A DNA stretch of 64,000 nucleotides. It comes from CALEUX01 sp964608615 (GTDB lineage Bacteria; Bacteroidota; Bacteroidia; Bacteroidales; Marinilabiliaceae). A program made the translations under genes and the position numbers. Location of the stretch: contig CAZSQG010000001.1 of NCBI GenBank assembly GCA_964608615.1, forward strand, positions 1 to 64,000, in the 5' to 3' direction. Positions 35,336 to 44,692 of this stretch are shown here, one piece after another (the first letter of the stretch is position 1; every line of letters begins with the position of its first letter). Below the pieces are notes generated by a model that worked only from the letters and a program-made list of their open reading frames with translations, had not been told where the DNA came from and ran no database searches.

Positions 35336-36478
35336 CTATTTTTTCGACAAGTAATTCGTCACCGGGTTTGCATACATTTTAATGAAATAATCTCTGAGTT
35401 TGGCTTTATCACCGTCAATCATTAAAAGTTTTTGGGCGATGTAGTTTTCAAATTGTATGACCTCATCTAAGCTGTATTGCATGTTGAGGTAATTATCGCT
35501 GACATTTAATAAATCGTACGCAATGTAATTAACCCCGTTTAATTTATAGTTCAAATGTATTTGACGGTCAATTTCCTGTGCAATTAGCAATGCCTTTTCG
35601 TTTTGGTCAACCGGTGTTTTTGATAGGTTGCGAATAAATTCATTCAATGGGGCTCCAAATGCCATATGAATTTTTCCTTTAAACATAGTGATTCCATACA
35701 TTACGCTCTCAAAATCTTCATTAGGCGCCTTTACATATTTTCCGTTTTCAGAAAAATAGGCTTCCTTAACTTTAAACACATCGCATGGTTCATATTCATA
35801 CGAAACGGTAAGTGGAACAATGTTAAGTTCTGCCAGGGCTTCGCAAATGTCTTTATTCCCCAGCGAAAACATTTTCAACAGGCCGGTTTGCGTTTGATCA
35901 TTACCGTTTTTTGTCCGGCCATCACGTTGGGCAATCCAAATTGATTCATTCTTGTTCTTAATAGTATGTTTAATGTATACCGAGTGCAACATGGCATTTT
36001 GATATTGCTCGATGCGACTACCACCCCTATACAACGTGAACATTTTATTGAGTTTCCCAAGGTCAATAATAAATTCGCTCGACATTAGGTTGCTTCCAAA
36101 CGTGATTTGGGATGTATGATGGCCGTTTTGTAAAAGTAAGATCTGCATGATGGCCGAATCGAGTACAATATCGCGGTGATTGGATACAAATAGAAAGCCT
36201 TTGCTTGTATCAAGTTTATCAGCTCCGGTAGTTGTAAGTCCGTTAGCTGTTTTCTCAAGCGTTCGTTTCACGGCATGGTCAGAAAATGCTTTCTGGAAAC
36301 CATCAACTGTATTAATGTGTCTAAATCTTTCAATAACCTCTTCGTAATTCATACCTTCGTAAAGGTAATTTACCACTCCTTTAAAAAGTGGATTGGCAAT
36401 TACACGCTGAATAGCTGGGTTTACTTCTTCATCATTATAAGGCCTTATGACTTCAAACTGATCTTTGAAATTATCCAT
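35336..36478 (-). CDS. PlsC/PlsB-like glycerolipid acyltransferase
   Basis: A 380-residue cytoplasmic or membrane-associated acyltransferase, the last gene of the pigment cluster. The segment LFVSNHRDIVLDSAI (about residues 93-107) corresponds to acyltransferase motif I, but the spacing is H-x5-D rather than the usual H-x4-D. The glycine/arginine block LYRGGSRIEQYQNA and IAQRDGRTKNG follow, in the positions of motifs II and III. It overlaps the ligase gene upstream by 8 nt, which supports cotranscription. The likely role is to esterify a hydroxyl with an acyl or aryl-polyenoyl group; the substrate is not known. Confidence 0.75.
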   Translation of the reverse strand: MDNFKDQFEVIRPYNDEEVNPAIQRVIANPLFKGVVNYLYEGMNYEEVIERFRHINTVDGFQKAFSDHAVKRTLEKTANGLTTTGADKLDTSKGFLFVSNHRDIVLDSAIMQILLLQNGHHTSQITFGSNLMSSEFIIDLGKLNKMFTLYRGGSRIEQYQNAMLHSVYIKHTIKNKNESIWIAQRDGRTKNGNDQTQTGLLKMFSLGNKDICEALAELNIVPLTVSYEYEPCDVFKVKEAYFSENGKYVKAPNEDFESVMYGITMFKGKIHMAFGAPLNEFIRNLSKTPVDQNEKALLIAQEIDRQIHLNYKLNGVNYIAYDLLNVSDNYLNMQYSLDEVIQFENYIAQKLLMIDGDKAKLRDYFIKMYANPVTNYLSKK

Positions 36479-37763
36479 TATTTATTCTTCTATCGATGAA
36501 AGTTATTGGTTTACGGCTAGTTTCAGTTATTTGCATTTTTGCCAAATCAGCAGGACTTAAAAACTCAATAGATGGAGCAACTCTAAGTTTGGCCCTGAAA
36601 TGGTCCTTAATACTTTTCATAAATTCATCATCATAGGAATCGCATCCAATTTTAACAATGATGTCATCGGTATCAATGCTGTTTGTTGATACTTCAACCA
36701 AGTAATTTTTAACACCTTGGATGTCGTTTAAAATATCGTAAAGCGACTGAGGGAAAAGCGTTGTTCCTTTGTATTTAATCATTTGGTTTTTTCGGCCAAT
36801 GATGGGGCCAATCCGCAAGGAGTTTCTGCCACATGTGCAACTCTCAACAAAATGGTAACAAATATCGCCAGTTTTAAATCGAATCAGAGGCATACCTTCA
36901 ACACCAATATTGGTGATAGTGATTTCACCCAATTGGCCCTCATTAACTGGATTGTTATCATCATCCAGAAATTCAACAATAAGCATTTCGGGGATTAAAT
37001 GACCGCCGGCTCCTGCTTCACACTCGGTAAAAGCAGCGCCCATTTCAGTTGAAGCATAGGTGGAGTATAGCTTTATGTCCCATTTGCTTTTAATTTTATT
37101 GCCCAGTTTATTCAGATTCAAATCTTTATCGCGAATAGGCTCACCAATACAAATTGCAGATTTGATATTTGTGTTTTTATAGTCGATGTTGTTTTTTTCG
37201 GCGTATTCAATCAGGTTAAGCAAAAATGAAGGAATGGTAACCAAAGTGGTTGGTGACACCCTTTTTATGGTATCGAATTGCAATTCGGGATTTCCGGGGC
37301 CAACGCGAACAATGCCGGCGCCAAGTTTTCTCAGGCCCAGGAAGTAGGCCAAGCCTGCCATGAAACGTCTGTCGAGGGTCACCATTAAATGGTAAATGTC
37401 GCTGCTCGATCCGTTGGCGCAAACAAAAGAGAGGTATTCATTGAGTGCCAGACGGTTTAAATCGTTTTCGGTCGTTATAAATGTTACCGGATTTCCAAGT
37501 GTTCCGGAAGTGGTGATATAATCAACAATTTTTTCATGATCAACACAGTAGAAATCAAAATTTCGTGTTTGCAAATCGGCCTTGGTCGTTACTGGTAAAA
37601 GCTTTAAATCATCCGTGGTTTTAATTTTTGAAAGGTCGATATCGGTGAAACGCTCCTTGTAAAATGGAGAGGCCTTCACCACATAGTCAAGAATTTCAGG
37701 AATCCTTTCGTTCTGATATTGTTTAATTTCTTCTATCGATTTTTTTGAAATCTCTATATGCAT
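36471..37763 (-). CDS. PaaK-like acid-CoA (acyl-adenylate) ligase
   Basis: A 430-residue AMP-forming enzyme of the phenylacetate-CoA ligase/F390 synthetase type. The ATP-binding loop is TTSGTLGNP (residues 84-92); YASTEMGAAF is the Y-x-x-T-E adenylate motif, and a CTCGR cysteine cluster and RKNQMIKYKG follow. In aryl-polyene and flexirubin clusters a ligase of this kind activates the aromatic starter acid or transfers chains; that role is inferred from context. It overlaps the downstream acyltransferase gene by 8 nt and lies 2 nt after the alpha/beta hydrolase gene. Confidence 0.82.
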   Translation of the reverse strand: MHIEISKKSIEEIKQYQNERIPEILDYVVKASPFYKERFTDIDLSKIKTTDDLKLLPVTTKADLQTRNFDFYCVDHEKIVDYITTSGTLGNPVTFITTENDLNRLALNEYLSFVCANGSSSDIYHLMVTLDRRFMAGLAYFLGLRKLGAGIVRVGPGNPELQFDTIKRVSPTTLVTIPSFLLNLIEYAEKNNIDYKNTNIKSAICIGEPIRDKDLNLNKLGNKIKSKWDIKLYSTYASTEMGAAFTECEAGAGGHLIPEMLIVEFLDDDNNPVNEGQLGEITITNIGVEGMPLIRFKTGDICYHFVESCTCGRNSLRIGPIIGRKNQMIKYKGTTLFPQSLYDILNDIQGVKNYLVEVSTNSIDTDDIIVKIGCDSYDDEFMKSIKDHFRAKLRVAPSIEFLSPADLAKMQITETSRKPITFIDRRINNG

Positions 37764-37765
37764 TA

Positions 37766-39004
37766 TTACAATGGTTTTATGAAATTGATGGTGTCATTGT
37801 TAATCTCAGTTTGTAAAAGCGGTGAATCCATCTTGAGGAGGTAATGGTTGAAAAATTGCAAAATATATTCATTCACCAGTTGAATTGCTGTAGGCCCATT
37901 AATTTTACCAATCATACTTTCTTTTTTTGTTTTTTCCAAATCGTATGAAGCAACATCGCTAAAGGCAAAATGCGTGGCGTTTTTAAGGGTAAACTTATAA
38001 AAATCGGATTTAGAATTGCTGAAAATTATTGTATTGCCCAGATTCCATTTTGCATTGTACTCGCTTTGTAGTAGCATAAATGGGATTTCCAGAGGTTTAT
38101 CAATCATGTCGCCAAACTGAAAGCAATCGATGTTAATGCCTGCCTTAATGCTTTTATTGGTAACGCTTAACTGGCCGGCCACAGCTCCACCTATTGAATG
38201 CCCCATGGTTCCAATGTTGTTTAAATCCATCATGGACAAGATGCTTTTTTCACGATGGTTATTTTCAGTTTTATTTATGTAATTGATGAAAAAATTGGTA
38301 TCATCGGCCCATCGTCTTGTTATTTTATCGAAACGTGAAAGACGTCTTAAATAATAATAGGTTGTTTTTTCCATTTGTTCCTGAGTTTCCAATTTCCTAA
38401 ACTGAAATGAATTGGTTATGAACAATTGCAAATAGCCCAAGCGTGCTTTCTTTTTTACCAGACGAGACCCTTCGCCATTACCTGATTCCACAAACGGCTG
38501 ATCGAAAGGATGATTGACACAGCAAACTATGAAGCCATTGCTTGCGAGGTTTTCAAGAATGGATGTGTAAAAATCGGGCATGCCGAAATAATATCCCGGA
38601 TTGAATATAATAACAGGGTATTTATTTTGGTTCAATATGATGGGAGAACCTGAAAATGAATGGGTGTGATTTTGCTTAATTTGGGTAATTAACTCATGAC
38701 TTACGCCTATTTCTGAAAAAATATCAGATACAACATCATCAGGATAATCATTTAGGTATTTTGAAATTTGACGATCGTTTTGAGGGCTTACGGGATACCA
38801 AATTTTTACATAGATTTCGCGAAAATCAACTTTACGCGACACGGTTTCATGGCGGCTACTATCAACAAGAAACATTTTTTGGGTACCAATACTGTAGCTA
38901 CCTGTTGGTTTGGGGATGAAAGTGTAAATGCTATCCTTTTGAGCTGATAAAAACATTGGCCCAATGCAGAAAAGAACCATCAGCCCTATAACTTTCTTCA
39001 TCAT
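37766..39004 (-). CDS. Secreted alpha/beta hydrolase, PAF-acetylhydrolase-like
   Basis: A 412-residue exported enzyme with a signal peptide (residues 1-21, ending FLSAQ). The fold is that of plasma-type platelet-activating-factor acetylhydrolases: IKIWYP-like strand, PVIIFNPGYYFGMP (about 130-143, oxyanion region), CCVNHPFDQP, and the nucleophile elbow GHSIGG with Ser270. A His in KNATHFAFSDVA probably completes the triad. It should hydrolyse an ester in the periplasm or outer envelope. It overlaps the polyferredoxin gene by 4 nt, so it belongs to the same operon. Confidence 0.78.
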   Translation of the reverse strand: MMKKVIGLMVLFCIGPMFLSAQKDSIYTFIPKPTGSYSIGTQKMFLVDSSRHETVSRKVDFREIYVKIWYPVSPQNDRQISKYLNDYPDDVVSDIFSEIGVSHELITQIKQNHTHSFSGSPIILNQNKYPVIIFNPGYYFGMPDFYTSILENLASNGFIVCCVNHPFDQPFVESGNGEGSRLVKKKARLGYLQLFITNSFQFRKLETQEQMEKTTYYYLRRLSRFDKITRRWADDTNFFINYINKTENNHREKSILSMMDLNNIGTMGHSIGGAVAGQLSVTNKSIKAGINIDCFQFGDMIDKPLEIPFMLLQSEYNAKWNLGNTIIFSNSKSDFYKFTLKNATHFAFSDVASYDLEKTKKESMIGKINGPTAIQLVNEYILQFFNHYLLKMDSPLLQTEINNDTINFIKPL

Positions 39005-39900
39005 TTTTTGAAAAATTTACTAGATAACTTTAAAACATTTCTGTTACAATTGGAGACGCACCGTTCACACACTATACAGATTTTATGATTTACGCTTTGA
39101 TTTTTCAACACAAAACTGTGAACATCAATAAGCATTGGGCATACATCGTTACATTTCATACAATTAACACAATTACCGGCGTTAACCGGTGTTATTTTAA
39201 ACAACGAATATGGAGCAATGGTACTTGATAAGGTAAGAAAGGGGCATAACAATCTGCAATACGCCCTGCTTCCAACCACATATGTCATGAAAAAACCAGC
39301 GGCTAAAATTAAAATATTCTCTACTATTATCCAATTCTTTCGAAAATCATCATTTTGAAGTGGTTTCCAGATAAAAACCACATATGCTGCCAACGCAACT
39401 AAAAAAAACATATAAGCATAAGCTATTGCATCATTGCGCTTTAAAGGCTTTAAGTCAGGTTGCTTTTTATTGGTTAGCTCGAAAAAAAAGCCTGCCCAGC
39501 ATGCCCGCGAACAAAAAGCGTTTCCAAATACAAAAGGCAGGAGCAAACGTGAAACCACCACCTGAATAACTGCTCCAGTGATTATTCCATTGTAAAAATC
39601 GAACACAATTTGTGGAAACTGAAAATTTACGCCCTTGGCCATTCCCAGCCAAAAAATAAAAAACAACCCTATTAAACCTTGAACAGCAATGCGAAGTGTC
39701 TGCCTTAATTTGGGATAAAATGCTATTAGAATGCGCGTATTCATCTCAAACATGCCAATGCCGAAAAACAGGAAAAAATAGTTGATTCCCCTAATCATTC
39801 CTACCACAACGCCAATGGCTGAAAACAAGCCAAACATAAGGAAAGCAATTTGATGAACATTGAAAAATGATTTAGTGCGGTGAGTTATCGAATGGTTCAA
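39001..39900 (-). CDS. NapH/CcoG-like membrane polyferredoxin
   Basis: A 299-residue membrane protein with about five or six helices. Cysteine pairs occur at membrane borders (FCSRACW, Cys130 and 134; YCRLLCP, Cys215 and 219), and the C-terminus has two ferredoxin-type clusters (Cys244/247/250/254 and Cys275/278/281/285). It therefore can bind two [4Fe-4S] clusters and carry electrons across or along the membrane. Family members are NapH, NosR and CcoG/RdxA. Its partner is unknown. Its stop overlaps the hydrolase start by 4 nt, placing it in the pigment operon. Confidence 0.82.
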   Translation of the reverse strand: MNHSITHRTKSFFNVHQIAFLMFGLFSAIGVVVGMIRGINYFFLFFGIGMFEMNTRILIAFYPKLRQTLRIAVQGLIGLFFIFWLGMAKGVNFQFPQIVFDFYNGIITGAVIQVVVSRLLLPFVFGNAFCSRACWAGFFFELTNKKQPDLKPLKRNDAIAYAYMFFLVALAAYVVFIWKPLQNDDFRKNWIIVENILILAAGFFMTYVVGSRAYCRLLCPFLTLSSTIAPYSLFKITPVNAGNCVNCMKCNDVCPMLIDVHSFVLKNQSVNHKICIVCERCVSNCNRNVLKLSSKFFKK

Positions 39901-40027
39901 AATGGATATTTGGTTTAGTGCTGTTAATTTAAAAAGAAGATCGGGATTTTAGATGGATAGTAATGTTTGTTGCCTTATTCATTTTTCTAGTCATCCTCCT
40001 ATCTTTCAACTTGTTTGAATAATGTTT

Positions 40028-41701
40028 TTATTTCGATAAAGACTGGATTCGGTCTTTAATCATTTCCCTTTCAGACTTCCTGGCAACTTCTTTTTCCAAT
40101 GCTTTCCTGTAGTAGGCAATTGCTTTGGTATTTTCCTTTATGCTGCTATAGTACTCGGCAATTACAACATAGGTGTAGAAGTTTTCCGGGTTCAGTTTTT
40201 CATAGCCCTCAACATCCGAAACCTCAATTTCGTGTGCTTTATTATGCTTAATGTATTCCTTTAATTGAGCGGTCATTTCTTTGTAGTGGTTAAAATTTGC
40301 AAAAGCTTTGGTGTATATAAACTCGTCTTCGGCAATGGTGTATTCCGAAACAAAAACATCTTTACTAATGTCGGTTTCAAGGTTAAAAATTGTATTTAAA
40401 TCATAGCAAAGGTAGCGTCCCAATTGATATGGATTGACAGAAATCCAGATTTGTAGTTTCTCAGGTTTAAAAATCACCGAGTGATGGGCTATTAGTTGAT
40501 TAATAGCTTTCTCATTGCCCATGCCAATATTTGCATCATTCATACCTTTTTGATCACGCAGAATCTTTGCGAAAGATTCTGCAGTATGTTTGTCAGTTTT
40601 GGCCAACAGTTCATCTACTCTGTTCCATCTATAGGATGAAAGGCCATCGATGATACTCTCTTTATTAAGATCGGTATTTTTTAGCGAATCGCTCTGGAAA
40701 TGGTTGGTCAGAATGAGTTGGTTGGTGGTGGTTTTATAAAGTCCGGTTTTATCAATGGCTTTTTCTATGACAACCGTTTGATTATCCTTGGCCGAACCAA
40801 TCAGAAACGACTCAGCGACAAAAACATCGGTTTTTTCAATAATGGCTAAGGCTTCCTCAATGTTGGAGGCATGCTGCAAAATGTTTCGGGCTAAAAGCGA
40901 CACTGGGGTTTTAGCCGATGTTGGGATGTCGGAATTTGCTGCATTTAGCGTTACAACCAGGCCTTGGTCATTCATGCCTGAAACCACGCCAACCAAGCCG
41001 CCCCAGGTAATGAAACACAAACTATGACCTAGGTTAGGTTTGTAAAAAGCAATTATTTTGTTTTCGGCAAAATCATCACCTGAGGTAAAATCCATGTTTC
41101 TACCAATTATCATGGTGCTGTCGGCCGATTTCTCATCCTTAACCATAAAAGCTGTACAAGCCACCAAATTCATATTTTGAAGAGCATGTCCCAAATCGTG
41201 GGCTGCATGATAGTTTAAAATGCGTCGGTAAGGCGTTCCAATAAAGTTGTATTCATGGGATGCAAATAGCGAAACACCATAAATTTCCTTTAAATATTCT
41301 TCCGGCACATAGGTATCCAGGTTCCGGTTGTAGAAAGCCACAAAATACTTCAAGATGTTTAGGTACGATTTTGATGGCACCAATTTTCGGATGTTGTTTA
41401 CAAAATAATGCTCCTGAAGTTCAATTAAGCTGTCGGCAAGAATTCCATTTTTGTACCCCATTTCAAAAGCATCGCCGGTTATGTACATTTCCCAAAGACC
41501 GAATTCATTTTTTTTCAGCCAGCTGTCTTGAAAGGTGTAAGTGTTTGGTGCAGTTACCTGCTTTTGTTCGTTGGGATTAAAAGCATTCTCAACCTCCGGA
41601 TTGTTTAGATGGGTGGCGTATGTAAACCAAGTTACCAGCAGTGCTGTTATTACCAACAGCACTGCAAAACACTTTAAAAATATTTTCCCGATTCGTTTCA
41701 T
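40028..41701 (-). CDS. C45-family Ntn acyltransferase/hydrolase with TPR tail
   Basis: A 557-residue protein with one N-terminal membrane helix (about 9-27). The core resembles the acyl-CoA:6-aminopenicillanic acid acyltransferase/C45 family: LVACTAFMVKDE places a candidate nucleophile Cys182, followed by IIGRNMDFTSGDD and WGGLVGVVSGMNDQGL. In characterised members the Cys becomes N-terminal by self-cleavage. The last ~50 residues (YVVIAEYYSSIKENTKAIAYY) form a TPR-like repeat. It should make or break an amide or ester in the envelope. It directly abuts the CrtI-like gene (1 nt). Confidence 0.8.
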   Translation of the reverse strand: MKRIGKIFLKCFAVLLVITALLVTWFTYATHLNNPEVENAFNPNEQKQVTAPNTYTFQDSWLKKNEFGLWEMYITGDAFEMGYKNGILADSLIELQEHYFVNNIRKLVPSKSYLNILKYFVAFYNRNLDTYVPEEYLKEIYGVSLFASHEYNFIGTPYRRILNYHAAHDLGHALQNMNLVACTAFMVKDEKSADSTMIIGRNMDFTSGDDFAENKIIAFYKPNLGHSLCFITWGGLVGVVSGMNDQGLVVTLNAANSDIPTSAKTPVSLLARNILQHASNIEEALAIIEKTDVFVAESFLIGSAKDNQTVVIEKAIDKTGLYKTTTNQLILTNHFQSDSLKNTDLNKESIIDGLSSYRWNRVDELLAKTDKHTAESFAKILRDQKGMNDANIGMGNEKAINQLIAHHSVIFKPEKLQIWISVNPYQLGRYLCYDLNTIFNLETDISKDVFVSEYTIAEDEFIYTKAFANFNHYKEMTAQLKEYIKHNKAHEIEVSDVEGYEKLNPENFYTYVVIAEYYSSIKENTKAIAYYRKALEKEVARKSEREMIKDRIQSLSK

Positions 41702-43198
41702 CTATTCAGCGCTTTTTATCTTCTTTAACAATTTCCGCAGATCCACTTTATTGGCACTAGCCAGCAACGCGTTAATGGCAACGCCTAAAATACCATGAAT
41801 ACCAATACTTTGTCCGGTTAAAAACAAGTTTGGGACTCTTGTGTTGATCGAAATATAAGCACTTAACGCATTGTTGTAATCCTTGGCAATACCATACATG
41901 GCCCCTTCGGGAATTCCTGTGTAATCGCGATATGTCAATGGCGATGAAGAATACACCGCATCCATACATTCAATGAACTCCGTATATTTTTCATTCACAA
42001 GTTGGAGCAATTGGTTACCTTTATGCGTTTTAAAATCGAGATAGGCCTTACCACGTTTGCCAATAGTTGTTTCTTTCCACTGCTTAACATCGGCAAACTT
42101 CATAAAGGTGATAACGGTGGCACTCTCGGCGTACTCGGGATTTTTGACATCCTGGGTGGTGTAAAGCATGTAGCCTTTTGGCCATTCATTTTCGGTATAA
42201 ACCGCACCCCAAACATCTTTGGTTTTTGAATAGTAAATGTTGGAATTTATGTGCTTAAAGGCCTTCTTCTTAAAAACCACATAAAGCACAAATGAACCTA
42301 CGGTATTCTCCATACTCATAATCCGGTTCACATAAGGTTTCCTAAAAACGCCATCGTCAACCAGTTTCAGTGTTGCAGCCGGGTGTATGTTCGAATAGAA
42401 TGATTTGCCGGCAATGACTTGCCCATCGCCGGTTACAACTGAAACCGCTTTGCCATCCTCTGTATTTATTTTTGTCACTTTTTTATTGACTAAGACAACG
42501 CCCTTTTGTTCTTCAATAATTTCTTGTAAGGCGGTTGCCAACATCCCGCTACCACCACGAATTTTATATGCACTTTGGATGAAAAAGCAGTTGATGAGCG
42601 CATGAATATAAAACGGTGTTTTAGAAGGAATTCCTGCATACAATCCGTTGTTGGAGAGCAAAAACGCTTTTAGTTCTTCGTTGGAGGTGATGTCATTAAT
42701 CACATCCATCAAGCCCTCATTTAAGAATTCACTCCGATGGTAATCTTCAAAATCAACCTCCTTAAAATTGAGTATTGGATTGCTATTCCATACATTTTCT
42801 AATTTGCTGATGTATTTTTCAATGGCAACAGACTCATCAGGAAAATAGCCAATCAAAGCCTTTTTGTAATTTTCAATGCCGGAAACATTCCAGTATTCCT
42901 TACCTTCGATAAATACCTTATCGAAACAGGCTGCGTCAAACTTATCGAAGCTCACTTTGTTTAAAACGCCCAGGTAGTTGAATATTTTATGTAAAACCTG
43001 ACCTTTATCGAGTGCACCCACATAATGCATGCCGGTGCTGAACGTACATCCCTTGCGCACAAAGGTTTGGAGATTGCCCCCCACGATGGAATGCATCTCC
43101 AATACGCATACAGAATAGCCATGCTTACTCAGAATAGCTCCACACAGAAGGCCTCCCAGTCCGCTACCAATAATTACCACATCATACTCCTGCTCCAT
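41702..43198 (-). CDS. FAD-dependent oxidoreductase, CrtI/retinol saturase-like (A)
   Basis: A 498-residue flavoprotein. The dinucleotide-binding motif is VVIIGSGLGGLLCGAILSKH (residues 7-26), followed by VLEMHSIVGGNLQTF, and the C-terminal FAD motif is PNLFLTGQSIGIHGILGVA. The family desaturates, saturates or isomerises long polyenes. In aryl-polyene/flexirubin clusters its precise reaction is not established to my knowledge. It is a paralogue of the next upstream gene: both share the GGSGML/VDGGSQL block, SMENTVGS/SLDNSIGM and TGQ...HGILGV ends. Only 3 nt separate the two genes, consistent with tandem duplication. Confidence 0.85.
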   Translation of the reverse strand: MEQEYDVVIIGSGLGGLLCGAILSKHGYSVCVLEMHSIVGGNLQTFVRKGCTFSTGMHYVGALDKGQVLHKIFNYLGVLNKVSFDKFDAACFDKVFIEGKEYWNVSGIENYKKALIGYFPDESVAIEKYISKLENVWNSNPILNFKEVDFEDYHRSEFLNEGLMDVINDITSNEELKAFLLSNNGLYAGIPSKTPFYIHALINCFFIQSAYKIRGGSGMLATALQEIIEEQKGVVLVNKKVTKINTEDGKAVSVVTGDGQVIAGKSFYSNIHPAATLKLVDDGVFRKPYVNRIMSMENTVGSFVLYVVFKKKAFKHINSNIYYSKTKDVWGAVYTENEWPKGYMLYTTQDVKNPEYAESATVITFMKFADVKQWKETTIGKRGKAYLDFKTHKGNQLLQLVNEKYTEFIECMDAVYSSSPLTYRDYTGIPEGAMYGIAKDYNNALSAYISINTRVPNLFLTGQSIGIHGILGVAINALLASANKVDLRKLLKKIKSAE

Positions 43199-43201
43199 CA
43201 G

Positions 43202-44692
43202 CTATGAATTCTTTATTTTACTAAACAAATACTGACTGCCAATCAGTTCAGCGCAGGTTAATGCGGCACCAATCGACACACCCAAAACGCCATGCATATT
43301 AAGATTTTGTCCGGTAAAGTACAAATTACGAATGCGGGTTTTTGGTTTTATTATTGTTGAAATGGGGTCGTGGAACTTTTTAATAATACCATATGCCGAA
43401 CCCTCATGGGTGTTGGTGTAATCGCGATAAGTGAGTGGGGTAGAGCTGTAATAACTTCTTATTTTGGTGCGCAACTGCGGAAATTTCTTCTCCACAAAGT
43501 CAAGCAATTTTTCGGCTTTCCTCCTTTTGAAATCGAGGTACTCATTGCCACGTTGCTCTACAAATGTATGCGCCCACTTTTTTACCTCGTCGTATTTCAT
43601 GTAGGTTATAATAATCAAGGCATTAGCCCATTTTTCCGATTGAGAATTTGGAGGGGTGTACAACATGTAATGCTCTGGCCACTCCTTTTCATTATAATCT
43701 GTAGTCCAGGTGTTTACTGCATTAAAATGGTGGTGATTGTAGTTTAAATACGGGAATTGATTCTCATTTAAAACAATGTACATCGAAAACATACCGATAG
43801 AGTTATCCAGAGAGTCGATCCGTGCTTTAAAAGCTGCCTTGGAAATATTATTATCCACTAAGTTAAGCGTGATTTTTGGATGCACGTTGGAGATGAATTG
43901 TTTGGCAAAAATCCTCTCTCCATTCTTCAATTCCACAAAGTCGGCTTGTTTATTTCCACCTATTTGAACAACTTCCTGATTTAAAAGAATATCGCCACCG
44001 TGTTTTTTAATCTCGTCTGAAATCCGAGCGGCCAGCTGTGAACCACCATCCACAAATCGCCAGGCACTCCCAATAAACGTGTAATTTATAAGTGAATGAA
44101 CATACATGGGCGTGTTTTCTTTGTCGCCGGCATACAGGGAGCTCATTCCTGCCAAAATATTGTTCAACTTTGGGTTTGATGTCAGGTTGGAGACATAATC
44201 GTGGGCACTGAGGTTGAAGAAATCGGTTTTGCTGTTGATCTCGTCCAAATTACTGAAGGTGTAAAATGGAAAGGAGTTGCAGATTGTACGCATCTCCTGA
44301 ATGTACATTCTCAACTTATTTCTTTCAGCGGGAAAATGGGCCGACAGTTTTTCCACAAAATTATCGTACCCTTGCGCAATTGAATATTCGGTTGCATCGC
44401 CTTCAAAGCTGATGCGTTCGAAGCCATCAACATCCATTTGCTTGATTTTTATCTTATCAAGGATGTTGAAATACTTGAAATACCTATTTAAAACCTCTCC
44501 TTCGCCAAGTCCTTCGGTGTAGTTTAGGCCTGTGTTGAAAATTGCTTTATCCTTGACAAACGACTGAATGCTGCCACCGGGTTTTTTATTTTTCTCTATT
44601 ACACAAACGCTCATACCCTCCTTGGCCAGAATGTTGGCGCAAAGCAAACCGCCCAATCCGGCTCCGATAATCACAATATCGTAGTTACTCAT
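43202..44692 (-). CDS. FAD-dependent oxidoreductase, CrtI/retinol saturase-like (B)
   Basis: A 496-residue paralogue of the downstream gene, with IVIIGAGLGGLLCANILAKE (residues 5-24), IEKNKKPGGSIQSF and the C-terminal YFTGQNLNMHGVLGV. Length and domain order match the partner. Two different copies may act at different steps or as a heteromer. Its start overlaps the end of the exporter fusion gene by 8 nt, so translation is likely coupled. Confidence 0.85.
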   Translation of the reverse strand: MSNYDIVIIGAGLGGLLCANILAKEGMSVCVIEKNKKPGGSIQSFVKDKAIFNTGLNYTEGLGEGEVLNRYFKYFNILDKIKIKQMDVDGFERISFEGDATEYSIAQGYDNFVEKLSAHFPAERNKLRMYIQEMRTICNSFPFYTFSNLDEINSKTDFFNLSAHDYVSNLTSNPKLNNILAGMSSLYAGDKENTPMYVHSLINYTFIGSAWRFVDGGSQLAARISDEIKKHGGDILLNQEVVQIGGNKQADFVELKNGERIFAKQFISNVHPKITLNLVDNNISKAAFKARIDSLDNSIGMFSMYIVLNENQFPYLNYNHHHFNAVNTWTTDYNEKEWPEHYMLYTPPNSQSEKWANALIIITYMKYDEVKKWAHTFVEQRGNEYLDFKRRKAEKLLDFVEKKFPQLRTKIRSYYSSTPLTYRDYTNTHEGSAYGIIKKFHDPISTIIKPKTRIRNLYFTGQNLNMHGVLGVSIGAALTCAELIGSQYLFSKIKNS

